NCBI GenBank assembly: GCA_947652605.1
Contig: OX393584.1
Coordinates: forward strand, 30,367,467-30,431,466
Source of the DNA: Elmis aenea
Lineage: Eukaryota > Arthropoda > Insecta > Coleoptera > Elmidae
Reading direction: 5' to 3'
DNA: 64,000 bases
The first letter of the stretch is position 1, and each line of letters opens with the position of its first letter. Positions 23,238 to 36,300 of the stretch are shown one piece after another. The notes beneath the pieces were generated by a model that was not told where the DNA came from, made no database searches, and was given only the letters and a program-made list of their open reading frames with translations. The position numbers were made by a program, and so were the translations under genes.

Positions 23238-24782
23238 TCATCTATCACCATGGTTACCTTGTAAATGATTTGGAGCATCTGCAAACATAACTTTAAGGCG
23301 ATACGCCTCGGCCACTAACAGACTTATATTAGAACCTGTCCAATTTTGGGTTGGCAGATTTTGTAAGAGTAACATGAGTCCTTGGAAGTCAATTTCGCGC
23401 AACAACTGTTCACGCCAATTTAGTAAAAAAGCTGCACATACATACAACTGGAATGACGCAAAAGAGTCATTTTCAGCCAGGTATGTATCCCATAATCTTA
23501 TAGTACATCGCAAAGGCAATTCACGGGTAAGCAAATTGTTTAACCAACGAAACGAGAACTGCAGGTAATCCACGTTATGCTGCACAAGATGACGATGCAA
23601 TGTGTTATCGACGCGTTGAATAAGTTCTTTCAACTGATTAACCTTTCGCTGAATTCCAAGCTGAGCGAATACATAATTATCTTGGATGCCGTCAAGAAAT
23701 TTCGAGAGGCACCAGAAAGAATCAGCCTCGATAATATCACGTTTTTCCTTGGGCAATGAGTCCACGGAAAAATTTTCAAATGGTTGATTATCAGGAATAA
23801 ATTCTTGAAGAAATACCACATAGAAGGGCGTAACTAAATCGTTTATACCTTGCACGTACCCAGATGCTGGATGTCTAATGGCCCATATAAATAATATACG
23901 TTCAAACATTCTTTGAACTACATCTTGTTGGAATAAAGTGATTGAAGGATTCATACGTGGTACGTCGATATGAATTTGATGATACGTATCCTGATATGAT
24001 TCATCTCTTTCTGTATCATAATACTGAGCAACTAAACTCCAATAATCTTGACGTTTTCTCTCCAACATACCTTGTCGCCGTTCTTGGTTTACTGGAAGGT
24101 AACCAGATAATAAACGCCATGTGATAGCACGCACTTTGATAGGTACACCCGACCAACTTAACTGACATAATTCTGCTACAGTAAGAGTACCGGCTAACAA
24201 GGTTTCAAAACGTTCAAGTTTCGACTCGCAATCTTCTACTTGATTGCTAGTGGTACAGCGAAGGGGTTGTGGTCTTCCAGGTACTCTATTGCTTCTAATA
24301 ATATCTACATTGCTTTCAACTATTAGTTCAGGTTTACTGTTGATGTTAACAGGTGTAGCTTCAGCACTGGATGTGCGATGACTGTTCAGTACATTTAAAG
24401 CTGCTGACTGCGAAACTTTTTTCGATATTTTTGAGTCTGAAAATAGTTTAAATTTTATTTCGATGTATAAATAATTTCTTAAGAAAAACCTACTTTGTAG
24501 ACCCGATATGCAAAATTCATCGGCATCATCTAAAGCCCAAGCATCGCTAACTGATGCTTGAAAATCTTGAAATGATGTTGGTCCTGCAGTTTTTACTCGA
24601 CCAGTGGTTCTTATATCTTTTTTAGGGCTTGGTCTAAAATTGAAGTCACATTAAAATGAAAACCCAGAGCCACATAATGTAAAACTGGGGCGTTAATTAA
24701 AAGATTACCTGCCCGGGACAGCTTTACTATTTTTCTTCCAAAATGAAGTTTTGTCATTATCCACGGGTCGCATACCGTCCAT
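23238..24782 (-). CDS. TBC1D22: TBC1 domain family member 22 (Rab-GAP), complete
   Basis: Exons on the minus strand: 24709-24782 (start MDGMRPVDNDK), 24494-24633, 23238-24436. They join in phase to 470 residues, close to the roughly 505-517 of vertebrate TBC1D22A/B. The N-terminal part has the short basic SFWKKNSKAVPGRPSPKK block, then a low-complexity linker. The TBC domain follows from about residue 150: LSWSGVPIKVRAITWRLLSG, IHIDVPRMNP with the catalytic arginine finger, and RHPASGYVQGINDLVTPF with the glutamine finger, so GAP chemistry looks intact. ADSFWCLSKFLDGIQDNY and LPLRCTIRLWDTYL are characteristic of the TBC1D22 branch. It should stimulate GTP hydrolysis by a Rab in Golgi or endosomal traffic; the specific Rab cannot be read from sequence. 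It is transcribed divergently from the TTC39 gene. Confidence 0.93.
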
Positions 24783-27329
24783 TTTTACTCAAAAGTGTAA
24801 ATATATTTAATCATTTTCATAAAATTCATCGACAACAACCTCAAAACAATATTTTTGAGGTTAGAATTATTTCCTGTTATTGTTGTAGTGTAAACATTAC
24901 CGCTACCGGTAACATAAAAATCGGTAGCCCTCTTAAATGTCTCGTCAATGATAATTTTAAAATCAGAGTGTATAAGTCCTTTCTCACGACCGCCATTCAT
25001 TTTGTCGGTAAAAGAGGGTCAGGTTAGAGGTCTGTAAAAGCTTTTTTTTTTAAGCAATAAACGTTTACCTTTACATATATTTTGTGTGCTTACGTTTGCA
25101 CCACTTGTGAACACACCGTGATGAGCTTCTCTTCGCGATTGCCCACATAATTATCTTCTACAGTTGTTGAAAAATTATTTTTTTTAATTGCGGAGAGACA
25201 AAAAAATAATAAATAGATAGCGTAAATGAAAATAATAATTTGAATTTGTCAATCGATTCTTGATTTCTAGCGGTTAGATATGTTTTCCTAAAAATTATTC
25301 AACCAAAAAATAAACCAGTTAAGTGTTTAATTTTTAAAAAAAAAAATGCTGCTGACGTTTTTATTACATTCGACAAAATAATGTATGAAACTATCGATTT
25401 ATTAAGGAAATGTTTATTCGCGCTAATATTATTAATTAGGTCCCGAAGTACCTGTCGTAAACGATAAAATTAATTCATCGTCAACGAATCAACTCAAGGT
25501 TAATTTAATTAAACGAACATAAAAAATATTGTTAGCGTGTGCAAGACTTAAGCTTTAATAATTATATGCGATAAGACCTTAAAATTTTGCTGTGCCAATC
25601 AAATGCAATGTTAGAAAAACTGCATTAAAAAATTTAAATTATAGGTTTTATTTATTGCTATTTATTATCATATTTGCTCGATATAACACGACCCCATATA
25701 TTGGACAATGTTACATTTTTTTATAATAAAACGGCGAAACTACATAAGACGACCAAGAATGTTTTTGTTATAGCTTATAGCAAATACGATAATCTATCTT
25801 TAACTTAAACTTTGAGTAATTAAAGTACATGTAAATTTGTATTTAATTATAAAACGCTTATTTTTGGTATATATTTTTTTAATTCAAATATCGGTCCTGC
25901 TCTATTCTATTGATATATTATCAAATAAAAAAAATTAAAAACTAACCATGTGAAAATAAATTAGAGCGGCTAAACAAAATAAAGAAACTTAATATGAAAA
26001 AATCAAATCCTTTTAGCGTAAATGTATAATACCAATAAAATGTGTATAAAGAGGTAGCTATGTAAAAGAAATATTTTTTACTTTTCTAACTTATTTAAAC
26101 AAAAACGTTCCAGCAAAATAACGGAATAACAGTTTTTAAGATTTTTGCAGTTTTTATGATAACGGTTGCATATATCTGAAATATTTTATGATATTATTAA
26201 TCAGCATAAAATTTTGCAACTTTACTATATTTACACTCATGCTCTATTTCTAATAATAAGCGAAATTTTAACAGTTGTCCTCAAATCCGACTGTTTTCGA
26301 TAAGGCAGATAAAAGCGCCGGTAGCTGTAACAGTATACACCAAATTAGTCGTGATTGTTTTGACGTTTCATGACATCGTCTTCCTTCCCTTTAACACCTT
26401 ACTTTAATTTAACAGTACAGCACATGAAAAGGTATTTAGCTTGTATTTTTTTTCTCAAAGTGTAGGATGATTCATCATGATAATTAAAAAGATGTCACCA
26501 CGTTCTCTGATAGTAGCGATGAAATAAATGATTGCAAGGAAGGTTAAGTTTAAGTGAATGTGTTACAACAATTTACAACAATACTAGTAGATTCGGCATT
26601 GTCGAGGTAAATAACACCTGCAGAAAGTGTTTGCCTGGAATTAAGGTTTAATCTGTTAATCGCAGTGCAATATTTGTTTTGGTTGTCAATCGATAATTAT
26701 TGGCGCACGTTTTTTAAATTCGAATAGTAAAATATTTTGGTATGAACTAAAAAGTGCAAAGTTTATCAATTGTTGCTATCGTTAATAGTCTATTGAACGT
26801 CAATTTATTATTGTTGTTATAGTTTAATTATAATCTTAGCAACTATGACGAAGCAAATTGTAATTATTATGATCAGTAAAAAATTAATAATAACAGCATA
26901 TATATATAGTTGGTAGTCGAGCGCTTCATATTATTAACGATCATCTCATTGAAGTGAAAAGTTAACATTGTGTACACTGTAAAAATGATGTTTTTGTAAT
27001 TATTAAAATTTACGATTGGATTATTAAGTGGAGTATCTCTCCTAAAACCATTACGTGTTCAAAAGAAAGTTTCGCGCTTTTACCAAACTAAAGTGATTGC
27101 CATTTCTTCACAGACATATCTCGGTAGGTCTGCGGACGTGTAAATTATTTGATTAAATCGCGCGTTTGCTTTCGAGCGCACTTTAAATTTCGTTATCATT
27201 TTTTTTTTCTGCTTACGTTAATAGATATTTTGTAAGTGCTGCTTTATGCGTAGGTATATTGTTTCAGTTCAGTTAGATACGAATTGTCAGCAAAAGTGTA
27301 CTTTTTCAGTGTCCCTGCAAGTTGCACAA
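24783..27329. other. Divergent promoter region between the TBC1D22 and TTC39 genes
   Basis: Both genes start outward from this 2.5-kb stretch. It contains no recognised exon and few repeats, and is AT-rich. Promoter elements cannot be pinned down. The CpG-bearing segment around 27110-27200 is the likeliest TTC39 5' region, and a TCAGTTCAGTTAG initiator-like string lies near 27265. Confidence 0.35.
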
Positions 27330-30300
27330 ATGCTGTCCACATCAGACATTGAAGATGATCCTGATTTTGACGAGGTATTTTCTATATCATACGCTGTTAA
27401 ATGTATTTTTGGTGTGCTTTATTTAAGTATAAGTAGCTGTTTTTTTTTTAATATCACGGCGATTATTAAAATTTGCCGTTAGTCCATTTTTTGTAGGTGT
27501 AATTATTTTTCTAATCCATTTCCACGAAAAATTGCCGGATATCTATTGTTCGTACAGCTATGCACAGATCGTTGATAAACAAACGAAACATTGTATGTAA
27601 TGTAATTCCATAATATAATACATACAAACAAACAAGTCAAAATTGCGATAAGGCCAGTTCAAAAAGTCTTTCTTAAATAATAGCTTCAAATTTAAATTCT
27701 GCATAGAAAGTGTAGGACGTGCAAACCTACATTTTTTACATTGACATTAGAAAGTAATATGCTTAGGAAGCAGTAAAATCACAGATTTGTTTCTTTAAGA
27801 TTGTTATTCCAACTCCAAGGAAAGGAAAATAGTTTTAGTTTACTAAATTTTTATGCAATACGATTGAAAATCAATAAAAGCTGCACAAGTAAAAGATAAA
27901 AATTTACCAAAAACCTATGGTAGGTACTGTAGGTACTCCAATAATTATAATATGTCGGGCGTAAACGAAATCAGGCTCACCTCCTTTTTTCTTTAGTTTT
28001 TAATTTAAACAAAGTAAATTTTAGATATGTAATATGTGCATAATATTCGATTATTTGAACATCAGCACACTTTTGCATCACATCCGGTAATAATGGTTTT
28101 AAATTTTTGTAGCAAACTCGGAATAAAAAGTTGTTGATATTATTGGATTCGTTAAAAAATGCTCTATTTAAATACTTAACCGCTTAACAAAAATTTTTTA
28201 TTTGTCATACATTTTCGCAACATTTGAAGTCGATTAAAGTAGCCAGCCAAGCTTATAAAATCTTACAAAAATCATATTCCGGACACTCGTTGACCCAATA
28301 AATTCACTTTGTGACAGGGTTGGGCAAAATTTGAATTATATTTAAAAAAAAACAAAAATCATTGTTTTTTTTTTATGAAACTTGACTATTTTTCCTTTTT
28401 ATAACTAATTTATTCATTATTCAGGATGCATTATGTTTTCTATACAACGTCATTCAAAAAGTATCAACAATTGAATAAGTTTTTTACTAAAAAACTTCTC
28501 AGAAACTTTTATTCTTGATAAAAGTTGGTGCATAACCTAAACTAATTAAAAGATGGAAAAAAAAACACAAAAATGTGTGCGATACCAGATTTTAGCGATT
28601 TCAGAAATATTCACAAGAGTAAACGGGCCTTATTTTAAGAGTTACAAAAAAACGTCATAGGGATTGTTTACAATTCAAAAATGCGATCAAAGGTGAAATA
28701 TGACGTTAAAATTTCAGTTTTTATTTTTGAAATAATTTTAACATCCATAGCCAACTATGGTTGTCATTTAAAAAAAGTTTAGTTTGGCTTATATCTCAAA
28801 GGTCCAGTGTGCCATGACTTTTAAGATATTTATTTTTGATTCTACGTAAAAAAATCCACAGGAATCATTTCACATTTTGTTTCTAACCACTGAAAAAATC
28901 GTCTGTTTTTAGTATTTCTCAAAATGTTTAAAAAAGTTTAAGGTGTAGGTAGGTCAAATATTAAAATGGCATTAAATTTGTCTTGAAACCCTGCCCAACT
29001 TTGCTAATTTAACCGACCATGTAACCCTTTTAATAACAAAGTTACCCCTACAACACATGTAGATTATGGCCACCCTGTATACGAGATGAAACACTTAATA
29101 TAAAAAAAATTGTGACCGACAGGCTTATCTGATAAATTTGTTGCCCGGACTAAAACCTTCTTGTACAAATTGTTTTTTGAAATTGTAAATCAATGTTGCA
29201 ATTTTATTGAGGAAAAAGTTTTAAGATTCCTTTATAAACGACAATACAGTGACATTTATTTGTTTAAATATTGTTCAGATGCCGAGATAAATGGACAGTT
29301 TATTATGAAAGTCCATTGTTCTTTGTTTCAATTTAAAAACACTGATAAAGTGATATACTCAAAGTGTTTCAAGTTTGCCCTATGTTTCTATGAATTTAAA
29401 TGTAGGCACATTTATGAAGGAATATTTTTTTTTTAAATCGCTAAACCAATATTTTTGTTTATGGCCCATAATCATTGAATTGTAAATATTGTTAAATTTT
29501 AATTATTTAATTTTTTTTAAATAAGTACGCTGTTTTAATCCAGTTTTGTTTATAAATAAGACCAAGAAACAAAATTCTGTTGTTTAATCTCGATACGTAT
29601 TTACTTTTCGTTTTTTGTTGATAAACTCGTAGGTTCTCGTATTACATGGCAAATTAACTTGTAAAATGGCACGGTTTAATTCCTTATCTTAGCCAGTATT
29701 TAATGAGACTGCGGTAAATGGACTTGAACAATATTCATTAGATTATAAACGATTATGCAGTGTCATTTACTAACGAATTTTTAATTGCACAAAGCATGTG
29801 GATATTTTGGTATATAAACTGTAAATTGTCTAAAAATAGAAAGGCCACGCTCAGTTACATGTCAATTATTCGTCTTCTCAATTTTTATCAAAAATGAACT
29901 TGCACCGTTTTTATGATAAACGGTCCAAATGACAAGGCTGCATTTTCTTAATTGACACACACAATCATGTTCAGCTTTTATCTTGTAAAACATTTTAAAT
30001 CTCTGTTAATCAGAATTTATCTTATATAGTCTGTTCTACAAAATGGGCCCAAGATTAAAGCGACTTCAATTGTGATTTAACCATCAACAAACCATATATA
30101 TTATTAAATGGGACAGTTTTAGCTACAACTTGGCGAAAAAAATTGTTTTAAACATCTTTATGTATTTGTTCTGACGACACCGAGTTTTTTTTTTAATTGG
30201 TTATAATTTTTTTGGTGTATTCTTGTAGAGCATTTTAAGTTCTTTCAACGGTCTAGACTTTTAGTAGGGTTATACTATGAAATGTTTGTAAAAAATGCAA

Positions 30301-33300
30301 AAAAAGGTTTGAGCTAGTAGGCCATTTAATCAAAACTTCTGGCTGCTAATAATGGAGTTATGAATTTTTTCGTAGACTGAGTTGTTTTTATTTTCCGAGC
30401 GAACTCCGTATTTTGCGGGGTTCTGGTTTTTCGCGCTTTTCTCAGAGGTCGTTCAAGATAATTTCAAAAACTTTGCACAGCCCTACTCGCAAAGGATGCG
30501 TGCATCAAAGAATAACAAATTTTGATTTTTTCCCAACACCATCTCATAGCCAACGCGATCACAAGTATGACCGTTTTAAAGGACCTTTTCCGGACGGCCG
30601 TGGATAATACCAAAAAGTTTTTAAATTGCGCTTTCTATACGTCGTCGGATGCGCCCGTCTTTTAGCTACATTTTAATATTTTAACCACCGGATCAAAATT
30701 TTGTGGCTGCTAATAACGGAGTTATGAGTTTTTTCGTAGACCGAGATGTTTTTATTTTCCGAGCGAACTCCATATTTTGTCGGGTTCTTAATTGTCAACG
30801 TAAAAAGCAAATCCTACGTGTTTCTACTCGGTCTAATGTCCAAAGCCATATTGCGGCTCTTCCAAGTTTTTTTCCTTAATATCCCATCTAAAGTTCTTTC
30901 ATATACTTCTTCTTACAAAAATTTTCGAACGCTTTGTCATTTGCCCCTAAGTTAACCATAAAGTCCAGATATACCTAGGGAAGGCACTGCAATTTTAAAG
31001 CCACACAATAAAACTTTTTGAATTCATTAAATGCGTTGCTTTAATACTGCCGCTTAAAACAAAGCAATTTACCTCTTCCATTAAAAAATATCCGAACATG
31101 ACGAGACGTAGCTATTTGTTTCATCACAATGTATTCGTTCTACTGGTTCTAATAAAGAAGCTGTTTGTTTTTTATGAGTGTAAATGTAAATTGTTTTTTG
31201 ATGTGATAATACATCAGCATCAGCTTGTAAGACAAAAGAAACGCATTTTCTTAATTGCATTTATTTAAATGTACTCGCGACTAGCAAACCCACTTACATT
31301 GTCATCCAGTTAAAACGATTTTTTTAGTTTAAACAATAAAAATAGTAATTATGTTTTTGTTACATGACATTTTAATAATCACTCAGTTTTCGACTATTTG
31401 ATCTAAATAAATATAATTTTTTTTTTATTGAGTCGCATGAGGAAGTCGGCTTTTGCCAAATTTAATAGCATAATCATTTTTAAAATATGGACATTAGGAT
31501 ATTGTTTGCAATTTAAACTGTTCTCATTTTTATTTGCATGTTTATTACAGAAATATATTTTTTTGCGCCAACTAAACCATTAAATCTGAAAAGGAAATAA
31601 TGTGTCAGCGTGTTGTTTTGATTTGTTAATTTTATGTAAATTTTAGATCATTCGCTAGAAGAAAAAAGTTCGTTTGCTGCATAATTATATAATTCTGTTC
31701 GAGTTTGGCAAAAGTAGTTTTTTAACTTTCTTTTTGTGTATGCTGTTTTGTTAGTTATATAATTGTGGCGTAATATACAACATTTGATGGACCAAATTGC
31801 TTTAAAATGAACTTAAGAATATTGTATACAGTGTGTCCAAAAGGTATGGAATATGCTATATATCTCAGTAAATATCCACTTTAGGGAAAAATATTTTTTA
31901 AGGTCATAGCTATTTAAAAATATATAGGTGTGATACTTAATTTAAAAAACCTTTGTTGTTTTACAATATACTCAAGATTATCTATCAGTTATTTACCTAC
32001 AGCTTAATTCTATTTTCCATGGTATCTTTGTAGCTACTCTCTTGGTTATTATAAAGACTTAAAAAAAAATCTAGTACAGTAAAATAAATTTAACTCACTG
32101 TTATATTAATACTTTTTAAGTGGATTTTAATCTCTGTATGAGTTATTATAAATATTATTAGCAATTATCTCAATCATTAATATCAGTTCTATTTGCAGCC
32201 GTAGATTTTAATCTTTTTTGGGTATAAAAAAAAATCCTGTTATAATTTTAGAAAAAATCATTGACTCATAATTTATTTGAACATTAATTGATAACGAATC
32301 TTGCTGCATAAATTTAGTTACGGAAATTTACTTATTTATTGGCATCAATAAAAATTGCATTATAAAGCGTTAACTATTTCAAAAGTTTTAATTCGACTGC
32401 ATACGAGGTGGTATCTGAAAGTTCCCGGACTGGACCTTTGAAAGTATATTCCTCTATTTTTTTCCCCATCTTCATTTTCCATCCTTATTGTGGCACGTCT
32501 CTCCAGCTGACTCCTTTTTCTTCGAGTCTCTGCCTCACTTCTTTTTCCCATTTTATTCTTGGTCTTTCTCTGTTTCCTTTTCCCTCCATCTGCATTTTCC
32601 ATCCTATTTTCGCGTATCTACTTTCTGGCAAGCGTAGTAAATGTCCAAGCCATCTTAACTGATTCTTCTCCATCTTTTTCTCGATATCTGTTACTCCTAG
32701 GTTATTTCGAATTTTTTCGTTACTGATTTTATCGATCAGTCTACATCCCTCTATTCTTCTCAGAAAACTGAATGCCTGTGCCTGTATTCTTTGTTTTTGT
32801 TTTTGTGTTAGTGTCCAAGTTTCTGAACTGTACGTGAGAATGGGTACGTGCACTGCATTAAAAACTCGCATCTTCGTTTCTTTTGACATCTCCTTATTTA
32901 TCAAACATTTATTAGTGGCGTAGTAAAATTTCGTCGCTGCCGCTATTCTGTTATTCAGATCTTCCTCCAATTTACCATTCTCGGCAATTATTGTTCCTAA
33001 ATATTTAAAATTCGCTACCTGCTCTTTTTTTTTTGTCTAGCATAATTGTAACTGGTTCATGATTTTTCGCTATAACCATAGCCTTTGTCTTTGTTATATT
33101 AATATTAATATTTATTATTATTTAAAATTGATGTAACTCGTAAATAATATCGGTTTATTATGTTCGTTTTTAATTGCCCTGTAATGTAACTATATGCTGC
33201 ATCCACGTACCTATTAGTTAAAACCTAAAAATGCCATAGATAAACCTTCAGTGATAATATGTTTATTATCTAGTTTCTATGTCTGTTATTGAGTGCAAGT

Positions 33301-36300
33301 AAACATACCAAAGAAAGACTTGTTTTAATGCAAATTAAGTGTTTTTATTTAAACAAAACTACTCCAAAAAGCACACTTGTAATCTCATGTAGTTTTTGAT
33401 ATTAATCGTTTTTTTTTTTTTACTTCTTTTAGGATACAAGCTATTCACTTATCGAGCAAAATTAAATAAGTTAGTAAGGTTTTTTTAAAGCTTTTTTCAA
33501 ATGAATAATAAAAATTATCCTAATATCGTTAACCTGACCCTTATTCGTTTGGTCAGTAATAGAGGGTCAGTTAAAGGCTGATTAAGCTTTTTTAAAATAA
33601 ATAATTAAAATGAAGCTAATAGATTCGTTTTCATATACAGTGTGTCCAAAAGGTACCAAACAACTTTTTTTCAAAATAATTTTCCCCAAAGTGGATATTT
33701 ACTGAGATACATAGCATATTCCATACCTTTTCGGCACACTGTATAAAAGTAAATACTGACAGTTTTGTAATAATCAGTGTAACACTGACCACTTATATTA
33801 CATACTAATATTTTGTTATTAATATTGACCATTCATTTAAAATACGGATTAAAAATGTGACCCTATCAACAGCAGCCTAATATTTTTAAATCTCAGGTTT
33901 ATATTTCATTGTCTACTTTATAATGCTGGCTGGTCTTTTTAAAGTATTGTTTGATAAATCATTTTTCGATTGTCTAAGCTCTAAGCGGTTTATTTTTTGT
34001 TATAAGTAAGCTTGAATAAAAATCAATTATCTTTTAAATTTCGAAGTGTTTCTCGTCTAAGTGCAACCTGCAACTGATAAAAAAATAGACGAGAACCTTG
34101 AAACTAGTTTTGCATTTAGACAAGAAATGCGTTTCAAAGTATAGTTCTCAATAAAGATTATTAAAATTCTTCGTAATGTTATTGTATGAATTGGGCGGAG
34201 TTTAAATTGAAGCTAAAGTTTATATTCAGTTTCATCCAATGTTTAAGGATTATTGTGGAATATTAAACTATACCCATCAATATATGAATATTTTGCCACC
34301 ATCAGGACCGTCGACAGACTAGATCGTGCCCTGAGACAAACAACAGAATATCGCCCCTCAGTGGCGAAAGCAGGGGCGTTAGGGGGATCCCATAGGGTAG
34401 ATATACTTCAGTAAATGGCGGGAGAGTTGTTAAAAACTTTAAACCGCTATGAAAAATATTTGTAATTGGTTTCTAAACAAAATAATACGCGTTGCGCATT
34501 GCATAAATGCTGTTTAACACTTCTACAAACAATTGGGCCCATAACAAAATATTTGATTTTTTTACATAAAAGATGTGAAGGGTATATACCCTTGGACATT
34601 TTTTTAAAAACTTTAAACAGCTAAAAATATTTTTAATCGGTTTCTAAATAAAATAATACGCAATTTTTTACACTGAAATTCAAAATTTCTCACCTCTTTT
34701 TAACAGTAAAAAGTGTGTTGCGAGGTTTCGATCCGACACAACGCTTATCAGGAACGATAGTTAAACAATAAACACATGTTTCAAGTCTTACGGCGCCCCT
34801 GTGAAGCGGCGCCCTGGGGCAGGCTGTCTCAATGCTTCACCCTGTCGACGGCCCTGGCCACCATAATTAATTTTACAGCTTACCAATAAAGACCGTACGC
34901 TCGTACGCATATTATCATGTGCGATATTTTATTAAACATTTATATACAGGCTTAACGGTTTATTGGTGTTAATATTTCTGATTATGCAGACTTGCAAATA
35001 AGCCATTCTGTTCTTTGCGACAATGCTTACTAAAAGCTATTTATTGCTAGTCCGGTTAAGTTGACATATTCCGACAAGGCACACTCGATATAATTATTGC
35101 ACATATGGAGGTTGTAAACTTTTATTTGATGCTGTTATTAGTATTGGATATTTATAAAACATGTTGAAATAGTCAAATGAGGAAATAATTACGAAGACGG
35201 TTCAACTTTGCTTGTTCTCCTAAAATATTATCTACATTGGCAACATAGTAGTAACACTGTCTCATAAATTATATGTTTGATTTTAATCAAATATGCCCAT
35301 GTTTTTTTTTTATAATTCCAGTATTTTTATTTTCACTGTTTTGCTGTTGTGGCTATAAGCTTCATTTTTTATTGGTAACCTACCACTGTCTAAAAACTTC
35401 TCCCTAAGATAAGATGCTCTTTTACAATTTTGAATTCTCATTGTTACTACGCAATGAAAATGGATCTTTCCGAAATATTGTATTTGTTTAATAAATCCCA
35501 GGCTTTCATTTCCGACTTTGATAAACGAGTGTAATCGTTAACAATATTTGTTCAACTAATCTACAATTAAATGAAAACAGTATTGAGTTATTATCTGTGT
35601 TAACGTATCGTATAATTGCAATCACAATTATTAATAAATACAGCAAAGCCAATACCCTTTATATACATTTATTGACACAGATTTTTTTCCTCTACAAAAA
35701 AACCTATTTGCACTTTTTTTCTAAAATAATTAGGGGAGATAATATACGACTTTTAAAATTTTACCATTGAAATTGCTATGTTGCGTGATCCAAGTCTACA
35801 CCCTGTATAGTAAACTGTCCCAAAGAGCGCCCCAATTTTTTTAAAAACTTACATGCAGATTATTAAAGATGTAAATTGGCCAAGAATAACCAATGTCTTT
35901 AAATATTGAGCTAGTTTTTTTGTAAAGAAACATTTAAAGTTTTTTATGAACTGATCTTAAAATCACATGATAATGATCATTTTTGAGATTCTGAATCATA
36001 CCACTCTCTCCAAACTGCTTACATACAATAATTATTCGATAAAAAATCACAACGGCTTTGAGAATGAAAACAACTTTGTAATAAAACATTTTTTAAATCT
36101 ATTCATAAAACTTCCATATATTCTTGAAAAAGCAATGAAGAGCTTTGTACAGGGCGTCCCAAATTTTGAGGCTAATATGGAATCTCGCTTATCTTTAGCT
36201 ACGAAGTTGCGGTATTTGGTGCTGAATTTAAATCTGAAGAAAGTGCCATCTTACCAGGGAAGGTCACGATATGTTGTCGCTAGAATCTGTTCAAGGCTGT

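Noticed and set aside
24785..25000. 71-codon minus-strand ORF just upstream of the TBC1D22 start
   Set aside because: It is in the 5' flank and a different register, with no similarity to the TBC1D22 N terminus. It is more likely 5' UTR or promoter sequence.
27246..27329. N-terminal extension of 28 codons on the TTC39 protein from an upstream in-frame ATG
   Set aside because: The residues (MRRYIVSVQLDTNCQQ...) do not resemble TTC39 N termini, and the acidic MLSTSDIEDDPDFDE start fits better. It is kept only as an alternative.
29161..29436. 91-codon plus-strand ORF rich in C, F and Y
   Set aside because: It looks like chance in AT-rich intron 1 of the TTC39 gene. There is no family motif or upstream start context.
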